Origin: Natribacillus halophilus
GTDB taxonomy: Bacteria; Bacillota; Bacilli; Bacillales; Marinococcaceae
Direction of reading: 5' to 3'
Length of the DNA stretch: 64,000 nt
Assembly: GCF_900100185.1 (NCBI RefSeq)
Contig: NZ_FNEN01000002.1
Location: 219,010 to 283,009, forward strand
The notes under the pieces were generated by a model, which was not told where the DNA came from, made no database searches, and saw only the letters and a program-made list of their open reading frames with translations. A program made the translations under genes and the position numbers. Of the stretch, positions 7,974-15,921 are shown in pieces (the stretch's first letter is position 1; each line of letters begins with the position of its first letter).

Positions 7974-8630
7974 TCATCTCGGGTAAAATCCATTTTCCTC
8001 AAGCAGCTCGTTGAGGGAACTTCCCGCTTGCTCCGGCTGCGCATTCGGCTGTAACATTTTTTCTACATATTTGCCGATAATATCGGTTTCAATGTTCACT
8101 TTATCCCCGGTAAACTTGCCATCGAGGTTGGTAGCCTCAAGTGTATGGGGGATGATGGCAATGATAAAACTTTGCGGATATTCATGGGCGACGGTCAAAC
8201 TGATGCCATCGACGGCTACGGATCCTTTTTGCACAATGTAGCGGAGCAGTTCTTCCGGCGCTTTGATCTCGAAATTCACCGACTCCTGCATCTCCGTACG
8301 CCGGATAATTTCCCCGACCCCATCGACGTGGCCGGCGACCATATGCCCGCCGAAGCGATCAGTTGCGGCCAGCGGGCGTTCCAGATTGACGTGTGCTTTG
8401 TTCCCGAGTCGGGAGAGCGTCGTGCTCGCGAATGTTTCGGCCATAATATCCGCGGTGAATCGTTTTTCATTGACCGCCGTTACGGTTAGACATACGCCGT
8501 TAACTGCGATACTGTCACCGATGCGCGCGTCTTCGATCACATGCTCACAGCGGATCGTAACCTGCCCGTGTTGGCCGGATTGCTCGATGGCCTCGACAAC
8601 CCCCGTTTCTTCAATTAATCCTGTGAACAT
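7974..8630 (-). CDS. ribE: Riboflavin synthase, alpha chain
   Basis: Dismutates two 6,7-dimethyl-8-ribityllumazine molecules to riboflavin plus the ribitylaminouracil precursor. The 218-aa protein has the two tandem barrels of the family: MFTGLIEETG at the start, IAVNGVCLTVTAV in barrel 1, GHMVAGHVDGVGEI at the barrel boundary, and VAVDGISLTVAH in barrel 2. Its ATG is 2 bases from the ribD stop, so translation is coupled. Bacillus literature calls this gene ribE; Escherichia coli calls it ribC. Confidence 0.96.
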   Translation of the reverse strand: MFTGLIEETGVVEAIEQSGQHGQVTIRCEHVIEDARIGDSIAVNGVCLTVTAVNEKRFTADIMAETFASTTLSRLGNKAHVNLERPLAATDRFGGHMVAGHVDGVGEIIRRTEMQESVNFEIKAPEELLRYIVQKGSVAVDGISLTVAHEYPQSFIIAIIPHTLEATNLDGKFTGDKVNIETDIIGKYVEKMLQPNAQPEQAGSSLNELLEENGFYPR

Positions 8631-8632
8631 GA

Positions 8633-9664
8633 CTATTTATCCCCTCTCTTATTTGTGACGGTTACTTTTACGTCTTCACCGACCATGCGCACGTCTTCCA
8701 CTTCAAGGTCAACTGCCCCATTCTTACTGAAAAGTTTCGGGCCGATGTAGGAGATATAGCGCTGCACTTCATGCTCGGCGATGAACGCATCGATCATCTT
8801 TTTTCCGCCTTCGAGCAAAACCGTCTGAATCTCGGCGTGCCCGAGTTCTTTGAGCACAGCGTTTGGGGTGACGGTTGGCATGGAGATGATTTTCACTCCA
8901 TTTTTTTCCAATTGGGTAGCTTTCGGATCTTCCCGGGAAACCTCTGTAAAAATCCACGTAGGCGCTTCGCCATCCGTTATCAGCTGGGCGTCCATCGGTG
9001 TACGCAAGGAGCGATCGAGGACCAGTCTGAGCGGGTGTCTTCCCTCGACTTCCAATCTCGTTGTGAGCGCAGGATCATCCTCCAACACGGTGCCAACGCC
9101 AACGAGAATGGCGTCATGCATATGGCGCAGCTCATGGACTTCCTGACGCGCGGCTTCTCCGGTGATCCATTTTGATACTTGCTTCGGCGTCGTCATTTCA
9201 CCATTAAGGGTGGAGGCGGTTTTAACGGTGACAAACGGTTTTCCGGTTTGCATGTAATGAAAAAAAGCTTCATTTAGTTTAACCGCCTGGTCTTCCAGGA
9301 CACCGACGTCAACGTTAATATTGGCGTCCCGAAGGGATTCAATACCACGCCCGTTTAGGTCCTTCGTAGCCACGACGACACGAGCGATGCCGGCCGCCCT
9401 GATTTTTTCCGTACAAGGCCCGGTTCGCCCGTGATGGTGACAGGGTTCCAGGCTGACATACATCGTCGCGCCTGCCGCGCGGTCTGCAGCCATTTTTAAC
9501 GCGTGTACCTCGGCATGATCCTCACCTGCCCGCATATGGGCGCCGGTTCCGATGATGCTCCCATCCTTGACGATAACCGCCCCCACCATGGGGTTCGGTG
9601 TCGTCTGCCCGTTCATGGTCGCCGCCAAGTCTAACGCACGCTGCATATACCACTGATCATTCAT
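8633..9664 (-). CDS. ribD: Bifunctional pyrimidine deaminase/reductase
   Basis: Catalyses the second and third steps of riboflavin synthesis. The N-terminal zinc deaminase domain (about 1-145) has MVGAVIVKDG, the HAEVHAL zinc/glutamate motif and the cysteines of SLEPCHHHGRTGPC. The C-terminal NADPH reductase domain (about 146-343) has KTASTLNGEM and HDAILVGVGTVLEDDP, as in dihydrofolate-reductase-like RibG. The start at 9664 (MNDQWYM) follows AAAGGAG; an earlier in-frame start lies in the terminator hairpin and is unlikely. It is first in the operon, downstream of an FMN riboswitch and an intrinsic terminator. Confidence 0.96.
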   Translation of the reverse strand: MNDQWYMQRALDLAATMNGQTTPNPMVGAVIVKDGSIIGTGAHMRAGEDHAEVHALKMAADRAAGATMYVSLEPCHHHGRTGPCTEKIRAAGIARVVVATKDLNGRGIESLRDANINVDVGVLEDQAVKLNEAFFHYMQTGKPFVTVKTASTLNGEMTTPKQVSKWITGEAARQEVHELRHMHDAILVGVGTVLEDDPALTTRLEVEGRHPLRLVLDRSLRTPMDAQLITDGEAPTWIFTEVSREDPKATQLEKNGVKIISMPTVTPNAVLKELGHAEIQTVLLEGGKKMIDAFIAEHEVQRYISYIGPKLFSKNGAVDLEVEDVRMVGEDVKVTVTNKRGDK

Positions 9665-9688
9665 AGCCACAGTCTCCTTTATGAGGAC

Positions 9689-9720
9689 AAAAAAACCCCG
9701 GAGCACACAACTCCGAGGTT
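9689..9720 (-). terminator. Riboswitch-controlled terminator in the rib leader
   Basis: A 9-bp stem with one G-T pair (ACCTCGGAG/CTCCGGGGT) followed by seven T, about 25 bases before the ribD start and about 100 bases after the FMN aptamer. This fits control by premature termination. An 18-bp perfect palindrome (9751-9768) lies between the two and may belong to the alternative fold. Confidence 0.8.
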
Positions 9721-9817
9721 CGTTCTTTTTAAAAAAAGATCGGTTAAAACACGTATTTTAAAATACGTATCACGATATCACGCTAGACGCAAGCAGATAC
9801 AGCTTGCTCCTACGCAT

Positions 9818-9942
9818 CCGAAACTTCTCCCATCCAGACTTTCACTGTCGGCCCTGGAGTTCCACCAGATCCACCGTTTTGCACACGCAAACCGGGTCGC
9901 GGACTGTCACCGCCGGTAGGGACTTTCACCCTGCCCCGAAGT
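9818..9942 (-). promoter_or_regulatory. FMN riboswitch (RFN element)
   Basis: On the minus strand the conserved RFN blocks occur in order: GGGGCAGGGTGAAAGTCCC, CCGGCGGTGACAGTCCGCG, GATCTGGTGGAACTCCAG, GCCGACAGTGAAAGTC and GGATGGGAGAAG. FMN binding is known to turn such operons off. The element precedes ribD and the leader terminator. Confidence 0.96.
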
Positions 9943-10029
9943 TTTTGCTTATGAAAATGTTTAAGGAAACTTTATCATCTTCAGCGAGAAACATCAAGCG
10001 ATTGAATTTAAGGATGACCGCCGCACGTT

Positions 10030-10252
10030 TGTCGTACCTCTCGAGGTAGCTCATTCTTATTTTGGGGTATGATTATGGGTTTATCGTACCTCTCACGACG
10101 GGTCACAACGTCTTTGGGGTATGATAACGCGTTTATTATACCTCTCACCATAGATCGCGCCGTCTTTGGGGTATGACTTCCCGCTTTTCATACCCCGCGC
10201 GATGGCCCTCTCCCTGTTTGGGGTATGACAACGTGTGGATTAATACCTCCCG
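10030..10252. repeat. 52-bp-period array, TTTGGGGTATGA / TACCTCTC family
   Basis: The core TTTGGGGTAT starts at 10061, 10113, 10165 and 10217, exactly 52 bp apart. The opposing arm TACCYC starts at about 10035, 10087, 10139, 10191 and 10244. Each core and the following arm are imperfect inverted repeats, GGGGTAT...ATACCYC, separated by variable sequence. A faint further unit lies near 10007. The array fills the space between the divergent rib leader and the formaldehyde dehydrogenase gene. Confidence 0.85.
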
Positions 10253-10364
10253 GATTTTTCTCGAGCAAATTTTTGAAAATATGATTGAAAAATCAGCTTA
10301 GTGGGAATTGGAACTATAAATCCGTTTTTCAGCGAGGGATAATTTGTTTGTGGAGGGATATTTG

Positions 10365-11576
10365 TTGGCAGACAATAAAGGCGTTGTGTATCAGGGTGAC
10401 GGGAAAGTCACCGTCGAGGAAATCGGTTATCCGGAACTTGTCCTTAGAGATGGCCCCGGCGTTCCGAAAGAAAACGTCGATCGCAAATGTGAGCACGGCG
10501 TTATTTTGAAAGTGATTACAACCAATATTTGCGGGAGCGATCAGCACATGGTTCGGGGACGAACGACCGCTCCACAAGGGTTGGTGCTCGGCCACGAAAT
10601 TACCGGTGAAGTCATTGAAACCGGACGCGACGTCGAATTTATCAAAAAAGGCGACATGGTTTCCGTCCCCTTTAACATCGCGTGCGGGCGATGCACGATG
10701 TGTCAACAACAAAAAACACATATTTGCCTGAACGTGAATCCGGACCGGCCGGGTTCGGCGTATGGCTATGTCGATATGGGCGGCTGGCGCGGCGGTCAGT
10801 CGGAGTATGTGATGGTGCCTTACGCTGATTTTCAGCTTCTGAAATTCCCGGACAAGGATCAGGCGATGGAAAAAATTCTTGATTTAACGATGTTGACGGA
10901 CATCTTCCCGACCGGCTTCCACGGCGCTTATTCAGCCGGTGTATCGATGGGATCAACGGTCTATGTGGCAGGGGCAGGACCTGTAGGATTGGCAGCGGCC
11001 CATTCCGCCCAACTGCTCGGCGCCTCTACGGTTATCGTCGGCGACCTTATTGAAGAGCGCCTGCAACAGGCCGAAAGCTTTGGCTGCGAAACCGTTAATC
11101 TAAAAAAACATGACCGTCTCGGCGAGCAGATTGAACAAATCCTTGGCGTACCGGAAGTAGACGCAGCTATTGACGCGGTTGGTTTTGAAGCCTCCGGCCA
11201 CGGGGAAAGCGGCGAACAACCGGCTGCGGTATTAAACGCGATTATGGACGTCACCCAAGCCGGTGGAGGCCTCGGCATCCCCGGTCTATACGTCACCGAT
11301 GACCCGGGCGCAGAGGATAAAGATGCGCAAAAAGGGTCGTTAAAAGTTCGTTTCGGACAAGGATGGGCGAAAGCGCATACCTTTGTCACCGGCCAAACCC
11401 CGGCGATGTACTACAATCGCGGCCTGATGAAATCGATTTTATCCGGTAATGCCCAGATCGCAAAAGCGGTCAACGCCCAGATTATTTCCCTCGATGAAGC
11501 ACCGGATGGTTACGCGGACTTCGATCAGGGCGCACCGAAAAAATTCGTCATCGATCCCCACGGATCGCTTTCCTGA
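10365..11576 (+). CDS. fdhA: Glutathione-independent formaldehyde dehydrogenase
   Basis: A zinc-dependent medium-chain alcohol dehydrogenase of 403 aa that resembles the Pseudomonas putida-type formaldehyde dismutase/dehydrogenase, which oxidises formaldehyde with tightly bound NAD and no thiol cofactor. Evidence: the catalytic-zinc cysteine in TTNICGSDQHMVRGRT, GHEITGEV, the structural-zinc region CGRCTMC followed by CLNVNP, the NAD-binding VAGAGPVGLAAAHSA, and the family-specific end DFDQGAPKKFVIDPH. The TTG at 10365 is chosen because GGAGGGA lies 7-8 nt upstream and the sequence then starts with the conserved ADNKGVVYQG. It is monocistronic and divergent from rib, with a 52-bp repeat array in its upstream region. 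Related NAD alcohol dehydrogenases are less likely. Confidence 0.9.
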   Translation: MADNKGVVYQGDGKVTVEEIGYPELVLRDGPGVPKENVDRKCEHGVILKVITTNICGSDQHMVRGRTTAPQGLVLGHEITGEVIETGRDVEFIKKGDMVSVPFNIACGRCTMCQQQKTHICLNVNPDRPGSAYGYVDMGGWRGGQSEYVMVPYADFQLLKFPDKDQAMEKILDLTMLTDIFPTGFHGAYSAGVSMGSTVYVAGAGPVGLAAAHSAQLLGASTVIVGDLIEERLQQAESFGCETVNLKKHDRLGEQIEQILGVPEVDAAIDAVGFEASGHGESGEQPAAVLNAIMDVTQAGGGLGIPGLYVTDDPGAEDKDAQKGSLKVRFGQGWAKAHTFVTGQTPAMYYNRGLMKSILSGNAQIAKAVNAQIISLDEAPDGYADFDQGAPKKFVIDPHGSLS

Positions 11577-11583
11577 GATATTT

Positions 11584-11618
11584 AGTGGCGCGGGAGGGGT
11601 GGCCCCGCCCGCGCCACT
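11584..11618. terminator. Strong GC hairpin between convergent genes
   Basis: An 11-bp perfect stem AGTGGCGCGGG/CCCGCGCCACT with further pairing inside, just after the formaldehyde dehydrogenase stop and facing dhaM. It has no good T-run on either side, so it may end transcription weakly or protect RNA ends. Confidence 0.5.
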
Positions 11619-11668
11619 TCTAAAGCGCCAGATTAATCCCCGAAAGTGACAGAATTAAAGCGTCAAAA
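11619..11668. repeat. Remnant of the AATCTGGCGCTTTA repeat family
   Basis: TAAAGCGCCAGATT at 11621 and TAAAGCGTC at 11656, with a weaker GAAAGTGAC between them, are the reverse complement of the repeat core seen at 33.28-33.37 kb. The copies are few and degenerate. Confidence 0.35.
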
Positions 11669-11674
11669 ATAGGT

Positions 11675-12064
11675 TTATCCTTCCTTGCTATACCCTCCTT
11701 CTGCTTCGCGTTTGATTTCCAAAAGCGGTGAGCCAAGTCCCGCCGTGACCGTTGCCACGTATGCGCCTTCGATGAGCGGCGCATTGCTGATCGCTATGTT
11801 TCTGTCTTCGTGAATTTCCTGAACCATTTCCGCGTTCATTTTTGCACTGCCGATATCATAAAAAATAAGAATATCATCTTCCGGATCGATTTCGTTCATG
11901 ACCGCCTCGATATGATCCACGCTCGTACCCAGCTCCCCGTCATTCAGACCGCCGCAGGCATAGATACCTACATCCGGGTTCGCTTGTTGCAGTAATTCAC
12001 GCGCACCTTCCGCCAATGCCTCTACGTGTGAAATCAAGAGGAGTGCCACACGGTTTTCAGCCAT
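11675..12064 (-). CDS. dhaM: Dihydroxyacetone kinase phosphotransferase subunit
   Basis: The EIIA(mannose)-like domain of PEP-dependent dihydroxyacetone kinase. It passes phosphate from HPr to the ADP bound on DhaL. At 129 aa it is the single-domain Gram-positive form. The phosphorylated histidine is in LLISHVEALAEG near the N-terminus; GGLNDGELGTS and FYDIGSAKMNAE follow. It is the last gene of dhaK-dhaL-dhaM, 3 bases after dhaL. Confidence 0.93.
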   Translation of the reverse strand: MAENRVALLLISHVEALAEGARELLQQANPDVGIYACGGLNDGELGTSVDHIEAVMNEIDPEDDILIFYDIGSAKMNAEMVQEIHEDRNIAISNAPLIEGAYVATVTAGLGSPLLEIKREAEGGYSKEG

Positions 12065-12067
12065 TTT

Positions 12068-12679
12068 TTATTCACCTGCTTTCATCAAATTAGCCAGTTC
12101 CTGAAAAAGATAATAACTAGATACGGCTCCCGGGTCGAGATGGCCGACGGATTTTTCGCCGAGCAAGGCGCCGCGACCTTTTTTTACGACCATGTCTTCG
12201 GTTGCTTCCATCCCTTTTTTCGCTTCAGCTTCGATCTTTTTCCAATCAGGCTCCGAGGCTGTAAAAGTTGCAGCCACCGGCGACCAGACATCCAAAAGCG
12301 TACCTTCGCCAGCTTGCGTTTTCCCGCGTTGGGCGATGCCTTCCACCGCTTTGGCCATGCCTGACATCCACGCTTCGCCATCAACCTGATGCACATCCTT
12401 CCAGGCAGCACCGAGGCGCATAAAAGCTGTCCCATACAATGGGCCAGCCGCGCCGCCAACTTTAGATACGAGGGTGCTGCCGAGTTTTTGCATGAGCTGG
12501 GACAATGAGAGCTCGTCCCATTCATCCAGGCTTTCCTCGACAGCCCGGAACCCCCGGGCCATATTCACGCCGTGATCACCATCGCCCAGGGCTTGATCCA
12601 ATGCTGATAGTTCATCTTTTTCTGCTTCCATTCGTATCGCTGTTTTTTGCATCCATTGTTTTGCCTGCTTACTGTCCAT
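12068..12679 (-). CDS. dhaL: Dihydroxyacetone kinase ADP-binding subunit
   Basis: The all-helical subunit that holds ADP as a fixed cofactor and phosphorylates dihydroxyacetone bound on DhaK. Diagnostic parts are ALDQALGDGDHGVNMARGF (Mg/nucleotide-binding aspartates), KVGGAAGPLYGTAF, and RGALLGEKSVGHLDPGA near the end. Length 203 aa. The start at 12679 follows GAGGGAGG at 7 nt; the longer frame has no ribosome site. It sits 14 bases after dhaK. Confidence 0.93.
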   Translation of the reverse strand: MDSKQAKQWMQKTAIRMEAEKDELSALDQALGDGDHGVNMARGFRAVEESLDEWDELSLSQLMQKLGSTLVSKVGGAAGPLYGTAFMRLGAAWKDVHQVDGEAWMSGMAKAVEGIAQRGKTQAGEGTLLDVWSPVAATFTASEPDWKKIEAEAKKGMEATEDMVVKKGRGALLGEKSVGHLDPGAVSSYYLFQELANLMKAGE

Positions 12680-12693
12680 ATCCGAGCCTCCCT

Positions 12694-13662
12694 CTATTGC
12701 TTCCATTGCACTGTTTTAACCGGTGCCTGCAGATGTTCCGCCAGCTCATCATCAAGGGCGAGCAACGTTAGGGATACCCCGGCCATATCAAGACTGGTCA
12801 TATATTCCCCAACAAAGGTGTGCTGAATGTCTCTGTCCAGCTGCTCGATTACATCGTTGGCAAACACTTGCAGTTCCATGAGCGAGGTGCTCCCCATGCC
12901 GTTCACAAGAACCGCCAATGGAGCACCCTGTGGGATTTCCGGCAAAATATGATCCAGCAAAAGCCGTGCGATTTCTGCGGACGACGCTACCTCTCGGCGA
13001 TCCATGCCGCGCTCACCGTGTATGCCAATGCCCACTTCCATCTCTTCTTCAGCGAGATCGAAGCTCGGTTGATCAACCGCCGGCAATGTACAAGGCGTAA
13101 GCGCGACACTCATACTCCGGACGCGACTGACCGCTTTTTCGGCCAGTCTTTTTACCTCCGACAGGGAGGCACCGGTTTCCGCGAACGCACCCGTCATTTT
13201 TTGCACGAGTACCGTTCCGGCAATCCCGCGGCGCTGCTCGGGATCATCCACAGCCACGTCATCATTAATGATCACCATTTCCGCGGTGATTCCTTCGGCT
13301 TCCGCCATTTCCTGCGCCATTTCAACGTTCATGACGTCACCGTTATAATTTTTTACGAGCACCAATACGCCCGCGCCTTGATCGGCGGCCTGAATGGCGG
13401 CGAGAAATTGATCGGCACCCGGGGATGTGAACACTTCACCGGCCACGGCTGCGTCCAGCATGCCTTCCCCGACGTAACCGGCATGCGCAGGTTCATGCCC
13501 GCTTCCGCCCCCGCTTACGATACCCACTTTTTGGGGTTTAAACGAGCGGCGGGTAATGACGTCGGTACCTTCCAGGCGTTGAAGCCGCTCGCCATTTGCC
13601 GCGACGAGTCCATCGAGAAAGGCGGTCACAATGTTTTCAGGATCATTCATTAATTTTTTCAT
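12694..13662 (-). CDS. dhaK: Dihydroxyacetone kinase substrate-binding subunit
   Basis: Binds dihydroxyacetone covalently through a histidine hemiaminal and receives the phosphate from DhaL. Key parts: VSGGGSGHEPAHAGYVG, GMLDAAVAGEVFTSP, VKNYNGDVMNVEMA and the histidine loop GIGIHGERGM. At 322 aa it has the normal length. The start is taken as the ATG at 13662 because GGAGGG ends 6 nt before it; an ATG two codons earlier touches the site. First gene of dhaKLM. No glycerol dehydrogenase or DhaS/DhaR regulator is adjacent. Confidence 0.94.
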   Translation of the reverse strand: MKKLMNDPENIVTAFLDGLVAANGERLQRLEGTDVITRRSFKPQKVGIVSGGGSGHEPAHAGYVGEGMLDAAVAGEVFTSPGADQFLAAIQAADQGAGVLVLVKNYNGDVMNVEMAQEMAEAEGITAEMVIINDDVAVDDPEQRRGIAGTVLVQKMTGAFAETGASLSEVKRLAEKAVSRVRSMSVALTPCTLPAVDQPSFDLAEEEMEVGIGIHGERGMDRREVASSAEIARLLLDHILPEIPQGAPLAVLVNGMGSTSLMELQVFANDVIEQLDRDIQHTFVGEYMTSLDMAGVSLTLLALDDELAEHLQAPVKTVQWKQ

Positions 13663-13787
13663 ATACATCCCTCCGGGTCGTTCGTATGTATGAGTGGTAT
13701 ACCCGTTAAGCGAGTAAAAAAATCATAGAAAACGCGCTCATTATTCTATGATACAATGAGTGAAAAGACATCGAGGAGGACGCGAAC

Positions 13788-14693
13788 ATGATCGAGCTGT
13801 GCGAAGTCGGACCGAGAGACGGTCTGCAAAATGAAAAGAAGCAGGTAACCACTGGGGACAAGGTAAAATTCATCAATCAACTGATCGCTGCCGGTGTCAA
13901 AAAATTCGAAACGGCCTCGTTCGTCAACCCCAAGGTCGTGCCGCAAATGGCCGATGCCGAGCAAGTGATGGAAACACTGCCTGATCGGAATGATGTTACT
14001 TATGCGGGACTCGTGCTCAGCCGTTCCGGGCTGGAACGCGCCCTTTCCACGAAAGTTGACCGGTTGCACGTCGTATCAGGAACGAGTGATACATTTAATA
14101 GAAAAAATGTCCGCCGCACGGTGGATGAAAGCGTCGAGGAGTTGACAGCCGTGATCGAGGATGCCGGTGTTGCCGGGCGCCCCTCTGCCGCCATTCTCTC
14201 CACCGCTTTCGGTTGTCCCTATGAAGGGGCCGTCGATCGGAAGCGTGTTTTTCAGGTGGCGGAAACGTTTCTCGATGTCGGCGTGCAGGAAATCGTCCTC
14301 GCGGATACGACAGGGATGGCCAATCCGCAGCAAGTGAGTGAAACGGTCGCTGAGTTCAAGGAAAAATTCGGCGATGAAGTGCCCCTCGGCCTTCATTTTC
14401 ATAACACACGCGGGCTGGGGCTGGCGAATGTTGCCGCCGGTTATTATGGCGGCGTGCGAAGATTTGATGCTGCGCTGGGCGGGCTTGGCGGCTGTCCGTT
14501 CGCACCAAATGCCGTCGGTAACGCCTCAAGCGAAGACATGATTCATATGTTTCAGGAAATGGGCGTCCGCACAGGCATCGATCTCGAAGCGATGATCGCC
14601 ACGGCAAAATGGCTGGAAGGTCTCATGGAAAAAACGCTCCCGGGCATGGTCATGAAGGCAGGTGCGGCGGGCGAATTGAGCGAGGCGCGTTAG
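13788..14693 (+). CDS. mvaB: Hydroxymethylglutaryl-CoA lyase family protein
   Basis: A DRE-TIM metallolyase of 301 aa that cleaves 3-hydroxy-3-methylglutaryl-CoA to acetoacetate and acetyl-CoA, as at the end of leucine degradation. It opens with EVGPRDGLQNEKKQVTTGDK (the catalytic R-D pair), has FETASFVNPKVVPQMAD, ADTTGMANP, the metal-binding histidines in GLHFHNTRGLGLANV and the active-site cysteine loop LGGLGGCPFAPNAVGN. Strong ribosome site GAGGAGGACG. It is divergent from dhaK and has no leucine-catabolic partners next to it, so its pathway role here is inferred from the family. Confidence 0.9.
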   Translation: MIELCEVGPRDGLQNEKKQVTTGDKVKFINQLIAAGVKKFETASFVNPKVVPQMADAEQVMETLPDRNDVTYAGLVLSRSGLERALSTKVDRLHVVSGTSDTFNRKNVRRTVDESVEELTAVIEDAGVAGRPSAAILSTAFGCPYEGAVDRKRVFQVAETFLDVGVQEIVLADTTGMANPQQVSETVAEFKEKFGDEVPLGLHFHNTRGLGLANVAAGYYGGVRRFDAALGGLGGCPFAPNAVGNASSEDMIHMFQEMGVRTGIDLEAMIATAKWLEGLMEKTLPGMVMKAGAAGELSEAR

Positions 14694-14705
14694 TATATGA
14701 GTGAG

Positions 14706-14778
14706 GCACTGATAAAATCGGGAGATCGCTGATATATCCGGAAGTTCGCTGATATAATTACGAAGTCGCCGATATACC
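14706..14778. repeat. 20-bp-period array (TCGCTGATATAT family)
   Basis: Cores CTGATAAAA, GCTGATATAT, GCTGATATAA and GCCGATATAC are spaced 20 bp apart (anchors at about 14708, 14728, 14748, 14768). Same family as at 2.5 kb. It lies directly after the mvaB-like stop. Confidence 0.75.
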
Positions 14779-14796
14779 GTTAATTAAACGTTTATT

Positions 14797-14887
14797 TAAG
14801 CAGATAAGAAAGTATAAAACTTTCTTATCTTGCATAAGTGCAACTAAGGCTTTCGCCAGGCTTGGCGATAAGCCAAGTTTTCTTTAT
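14797..14887 (-). repeat. Two-hairpin intergenic element, copy a
   Basis: Read on the minus strand it begins with AAAACTTGGCTTATCGCCAA, passes TTAGTTGCACTTATGCA and ends with AAGAAAGT...ACTTTCTTATCTGC. It matches the element at 41.49 kb along its length. Both halves can form hairpins. It stands between mvaB and glcD. Confidence 0.8.
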
Positions 14888-14919
14888 GTTATAACGAAAG
14901 CGCATACCGGAGGGTTTTC

Positions 14920-15921
14920 ATGAAACAAGTCGAAACTCAGATTGTTCCCGCAAGCAGCAAGGAAGACGTGCTCCGTTCCGTCCAATGGGCGAATGAAAAT
15001 AATGTTCCAATCTATACGAACGAAAAAAATCTACCTTCCGACGAAGGGATTTTCATAGATATAAGTCAATGGCCGGCGACGATAGATATCTCCCCCGATG
15101 ATCTCACCGCCGTCGTCTCGCCGAGCGCCACTCCTGCCCAGATCAACGAAGAGGCGGCCAAACACGGGCTCATGTACCCGCCGGATGCCCGGGGGCAAAA
15201 AAACATGATCGCCGATCATTTGGCCACGAACACGGGTGGTCCGCACGAGCTGAAATACGGCGCAACCAAAGATTTTGTCATCGGCCTGGAGATGGTGACC
15301 CCGGAAGGAAAGCCGATGCGAACCGGCGGTCGTACGATAAAAAATGTCACCGGATACGATGTGACCAAATTAATCGTCGGTGCCGAGGGCGCTTTCGGAT
15401 TCATCACAGCAGCGACATTAAAATTAGTCCCGAAAACGCCCGCCCGTTGTACGCTCGTTGCCACTTATAACGATGTGGAAGACGCGGCGCGGGCGGCTGC
15501 GAACGTTTATGGCTCGGCGATTTTACCGGCTAAATTGGCGCTGACTGCCAGCGATGAACTTTTGGTTGCGCTTGACGGTCATCCAAAAACGGTAGCGGCG
15601 CATGTGCAAATGGTAAAAGATATGCTCGATGACGTTAGCATGTACGAAGATGATGAATCGTTATGGGATGAATATAGAGCGCAAAAAACCGGCATCGATG
15701 TTTCCGTGGCCCCCAGCGAACTCACTTCTTTTATCGAACATAACCGGGAAATCACCCCTTTTTATGGCCACGCCGGGAGCAGTGTATGGCATATCACCGT
15801 CAACGCCGAAAGCGCAGATGCCCCGAAAACCGGACCGGCTGCGGAAGACATCATGACAGCGATGAAAAAAAGCTGGGATCCGAACAACATCATCCAGACG
15901 AAGGCAGGTGCAGAGCGATGA
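14920..15921 (+). CDS. glcD: FAD-binding glycolate/lactate oxidase-type subunit (short GlcD/GlcE)
   Basis: An FAD-linked oxidase of the vanillyl-alcohol-oxidase fold. The flavin site is clear: DLTAVVSPSATPAQINEEA, YPPDARGQKNMIADHLATNT, GGPHELKYGATKDFVIGLEM, TGGRTIKNVTGYDVTKLIVG and EGAFGFIT. The C-terminal end PNNIIQTKAGAER is like GlcE/GlcD. At 333 aa it is much shorter than a typical GlcD (about 470 aa) and nearer to GlcE length, with a reduced substrate cap. Its stop overlaps the glcF start (ATGA). I infer a two-subunit glycolate- or 2-hydroxyacid-oxidising complex giving electrons to the iron-sulfur subunit. No glcE is present. Confidence 0.8.
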   Translation: MKQVETQIVPASSKEDVLRSVQWANENNVPIYTNEKNLPSDEGIFIDISQWPATIDISPDDLTAVVSPSATPAQINEEAAKHGLMYPPDARGQKNMIADHLATNTGGPHELKYGATKDFVIGLEMVTPEGKPMRTGGRTIKNVTGYDVTKLIVGAEGAFGFITAATLKLVPKTPARCTLVATYNDVEDAARAAANVYGSAILPAKLALTASDELLVALDGHPKTVAAHVQMVKDMLDDVSMYEDDESLWDEYRAQKTGIDVSVAPSELTSFIEHNREITPFYGHAGSSVWHITVNAESADAPKTGPAAEDIMTAMKKSWDPNNIIQTKAGAER

